Source: Saccharofermentans sp.
GTDB lineage: Bacteria > Bacillota > Clostridia > Saccharofermentanales > Saccharofermentanaceae
DNA: 42,402 bases
Direction of reading: 5' to 3'
NCBI GenBank assembly: GCA_024685135.1
Contig: JAIKWA010000038.1
Location: 1 to 42,402 of the forward strand
Below are positions 40,397-42,402 of the stretch, in pieces (within the stretch, counting starts at the first letter, position 1; every line of letters begins with the position of its first letter). The notes beneath the pieces were generated by a model. That model made no database searches and was not told the origin of the DNA. It saw only the letters and a list, made by a program, of their open reading frames with translations. The position numbers and the translations under genes are program-made.

Positions 40397-41200
40397 ATGA
40401 GCATTAACGAGAGAGTTATCACAGCAGACGCATCTGCTGATGAAGAAACGATAGATATAGGAAAACTGTTCTTGGTCTTATGGGAACATAAGATCGGAAT
40501 AGTTTTGGTAGCTTTAATAGGTGCACTCTTAGCACTTATCTTTACAGTCTTATTCATCAGTCCCAAGTACAGAGCAAGCTTTACAGCGTATGTAAACAAC
40601 AGAACTGAGGCTAATGCGGAAGTAGCAGAAGCGCTCAGCAGTGGTGATACATCTGCTCAGCAACAGCTCACCAGAACATATGCATCCATCATCACAAGCC
40701 GTCCTATCATTGAAGAAGCTATAGTTGATAGCGGACTTGATTACAAATACAAAGACATAGCACCATGTGTTGAAACAAGTGTTGAGACAAACACTTCACT
40801 TATCAACGTATATATCACAATGACGAATAAGCAGGATGCAAAGGCAATCGCTGATTCTATCGTAAAGGTTGCACCTGAAGATCTTGCTGAGATCGTTGAA
40901 GGTTCTTCAATGAAGATAGTTAGCTATCCGGTACTTCCGGAATCAAGGTACTCACCGAGCTTCAGCAAGAATGCGATAATAGGTGCCTTAGCTGGTTTTG
41001 TATTAGCGGCTGCAGTCGTAATTATAAGAACCATCACAGATACCACCGTTAAGAGCGAGAGAGATCTTGAAGAGAAGTTTGGCGTATCAGTAATAGGCAC
41101 GATCCCCAACTTCGAGGAAGCATCCCAGAATAAAGAGAACAAATACTACTATTCACACTCCGCAAGTAAGCAAAAACCTGCAACAAAGAAAGCTGAATAA
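40397..41200 (+). CDS. Polysaccharide chain-length regulator (Wzz / CpsC-type kinase adaptor)
   Basis: This 267-residue membrane protein has two membrane helices, at about residues 34-56 (IGIVLVALIGALLALIFTVLF) and 195-214 (NAIIGALAGFVLAAAVVIIR). Between them is a Wzz-type extracytoplasmic domain (SPKYRASFTAYVNN). The PESRYSPSFSKN segment lies before the second helix. The C-terminal tail VKSERDLEEKFGVSVIGTIPNFE is typical of CpsC/CapA adaptors that activate the cytoplasmic tyrosine kinase, here the next gene. It controls polymer length and export of capsule or exopolysaccharide. Confidence 0.92.
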   Translation: MSINERVITADASADEETIDIGKLFLVLWEHKIGIVLVALIGALLALIFTVLFISPKYRASFTAYVNNRTEANAEVAEALSSGDTSAQQQLTRTYASIITSRPIIEEAIVDSGLDYKYKDIAPCVETSVETNTSLINVYITMTNKQDAKAIADSIVKVAPEDLAEIVEGSSMKIVSYPVLPESRYSPSFSKNAIIGALAGFVLAAAVVIIRTITDTTVKSERDLEEKFGVSVIGTIPNFEEASQNKENKYYYSHSASKQKPATKKAE

Positions 41201-41212
41201 GAGGGCGATAAG

Positions 41213-41941
41213 ATGGCTAAAAAGAAACCGCATTTATCAAGACATATTGACACATCAACAGATGAGATCCTGAGCCCCAACTCTCCATGGCCGATCCAGG
41301 AGGCTTATAAAGCATTAAGAACCAATGTAATATTCTCAATTCCCGGTTCCCAGTGCAAGGTAATCAGCGTTACATCTTCTGTTATGCACGAAGGTAAATC
41401 GATCAATGCTATAAACCTTGCAATTGCATTCTCACAGCTTGGTAAGAAGACACTTCTCATCGACTGCGATCTCAGAATGCCCACTATCGGAATGAGACTA
41501 AGGATCGCTAATACATTAGGTCTTTCCAATCTTCTGTCAGGTCAGTGTTCTGCAGGTGATGCATTTGTAAGACTTCCTAAACTCGGAATCGATGTCCTCA
41601 ATGCCGGCTCGATCCCACCGGATCCTACATGGCTTCTTGCTTCAGATCAGATGAAGGAGCTTATCAACAAAATGCGTGGTCACTACGATTACATCATTCT
41701 CGATACAACTCCTATCACAACTGTAACCGATGGCCTTATCTTAAGCAGACTTACAGACGGATATGTCATCGTTGTAAGACATGATATATCAGACTATAGG
41801 GCGATCAGCGAGACTCTTGACTCTCTTAAGAGAGCAAATGCCAAGGTTCTCGGCTTCATCTATAACGATGCCAAGGAAGAGCGTAAGGGCTACTACAAGT
41901 CCTACTATAAGTCATACTATAAGAACTACTACAGGCGATAA
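41213..41941 (+). CDS. Bacterial tyrosine kinase (CpsD/CapB type)
   Basis: This 242-residue BY-kinase has EAYKALRTNVIFS near the N-terminus and Walker A in SSVMHEGKSINAINLA. The usual PGEGKS reads MHEGKS, so the Pro and first Gly are replaced while GKS is kept. Walker A' is TLLIDCDLRMP and Walker B is YIILDTTPI. The C-terminus is a Tyr cluster of four YY pairs at four-residue period (GYYKSYYKSYYKNYYRR), the autophosphorylation tail. It works with the CpsC-type protein before it and is dephosphorylated by the PHP phosphatase after it. Gene overlap with the phosphatase is one base. Confidence 0.92.
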   Translation: MAKKKPHLSRHIDTSTDEILSPNSPWPIQEAYKALRTNVIFSIPGSQCKVISVTSSVMHEGKSINAINLAIAFSQLGKKTLLIDCDLRMPTIGMRLRIANTLGLSNLLSGQCSAGDAFVRLPKLGIDVLNAGSIPPDPTWLLASDQMKELINKMRGHYDYIILDTTPITTVTDGLILSRLTDGYVIVVRHDISDYRAISETLDSLKRANAKVLGFIYNDAKEERKGYYKSYYKSYYKNYYRR

Positions 41942-42402
41942 TGGGATACCATTTCTACGACATTCACAGCCACTTCTTACCGGGCGTTGACGACGGTTGC
42001 CAGACCGTTGAAGAGTCAATCGCTCTTTTAAAGACGCAAATAAGTCAGGGTTGTCTTGGCACGGTTGCAACACCGCACTATTACGCAAGAGAGAGCATTG
42101 CTGCATTCTGCGCAAGAAGGCAGGAAGCATATACCAAGCTGATCGCTGCAATGAGAGCAACAGGCCTTGAGCAGTTTACCGGCAGGATAGGTCTTGGAGC
42201 AGAGGTTGCATACTACAAAGGAATCGCAACTGATACGGATGTCGGAAGATTATGCTACGGCACATCCAATTATCTGCTCCTTGAAATGCCATTTGCTGAG
42301 TGGAATCCGAGCGTATTAAGGGAGATCAAAGTTCTTCAGAGCTCAAGGGGAATAGTACCCGTCATAGCTCACATAGAGAGATTCTTTGAATTCAACAAGT
42401 CC
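41941..42402 (+). CDS. PHP-type protein-tyrosine phosphatase (CpsB/YwqE), 3' end outside window
   Basis: The ATG overlaps the kinase stop by one base (TAATG). The 154 visible residues begin with the PHP metal motif FYDIHSHFLPGVDDG. They continue with VATPHYY, a long helix, GAEVAYY, LLLEMPFAEW and VIAHIERF. These are metal-binding and active-site blocks of Mn-dependent CpsB/YwqE phosphatases. It would dephosphorylate the tyrosine tail of the kinase and so tune polysaccharide synthesis. The gene continues past the window edge, so length and end cannot be judged. Confidence 0.92.
   Translation, partial: MGYHFYDIHSHFLPGVDDGCQTVEESIALLKTQISQGCLGTVATPHYYARESIAAFCARRQEAYTKLIAAMRATGLEQFTGRIGLGAEVAYYKGIATDTDVGRLCYGTSNYLLLEMPFAEWNPSVLREIKVLQSSRGIVPVIAHIERFFEFNKS

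Noticed and set aside
1..42402. CRISPR arrays, tRNA, rRNA, insertion sequences
   Set aside because: I scanned for regular spaced repeats, tRNA-like arms and transposase motifs and found none. The only spaced repeats are the two units at 5179-5265.

Overview
The window looks like chromosomal DNA from an anaerobic, low-to-mid GC Firmicute of the class Clostridia, probably a gut or rumen type. Reasons: a class III (oxygen-sensitive) ribonucleotide reductase, AGGAGG-type ribosome binding sites before most genes, GTG/TTG starts, short overlapping operons, lipoprotein signal peptides, and polysaccharide genes of the Gram-positive CpsB/C/D type. I see no rRNA, tRNA, CRISPR array, transposase or phage structural gene. 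It reads as ordinary core chromosome plus some unusual fusions.

Layout. 1-1041: 3' end of a membrane glycosyltransferase-like gene. 1082-4371: nrdG-nrdD behind two NrdR-box-like sites, with a redoxin domain fused to NrdD. 4451-5294: an orphan PD-(D/E)XK nuclease-like gene followed by a cluster of direct and inverted repeats. 5312-7592: polyphosphate:AMP phosphotransferase and a CarD-family regulator. 7599-15074: a complete shikimate operon (aroF, tyrA, aroB, aroA, aroC, a chorismate mutase/AroE/AroK triple fusion, aroQ). It is preceded by a 26-residue leader peptide rich in Tyr and Phe and by a four-segment transcription attenuator. 15266-17594: Na/phosphate cotransporter and trmL. 17591-20040 (minus): amino-acid ABC transporter. 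20239-22441: saccharopine dehydrogenase-like protein and a PAS-GGDEF protein. 22570-24794 (minus): a small membrane protein and a DeoB-DeoC fusion. 24882-26012: DEAD-box helicase. 25995-30957 (minus): a four-gene operon of two CobW-type GTPases (one very His-rich) and TrkA/TrkH. 31043-34967: dus, a multispan membrane protein, a CbiG-like orphan and a lipoprotein. 34987-40076: a sugar ABC transporter whose first permease carries an insertion of roughly 480 residues. 40137 to the end: the start of an exopolysaccharide cluster (chain-length regulator, tyrosine kinase, PHP phosphatase cut by the window edge).

The strongest system-level observation is the aro attenuator. Six Tyr and two Phe codons sit just upstream of a segment that can form a 12-bp antiterminator with the 5' arm of a perfect 12-bp terminator. 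An alternative 9-bp pairing of the same segment with RNA before the Tyr/Phe run completes the classical 1:2, 2:3, 3:4 scheme. Starvation for Tyr/Phe would therefore switch on all seven shikimate steps plus chorismate mutase and prephenate dehydrogenase. Other notable points are the DeoB-DeoC and CM-AroE-AroK fusions, the enlarged sugar permease, the CobW GTPase fused to a DUF1980-like domain, and hairpin terminators placed directly after the first (binding-protein) gene in both ABC operons.
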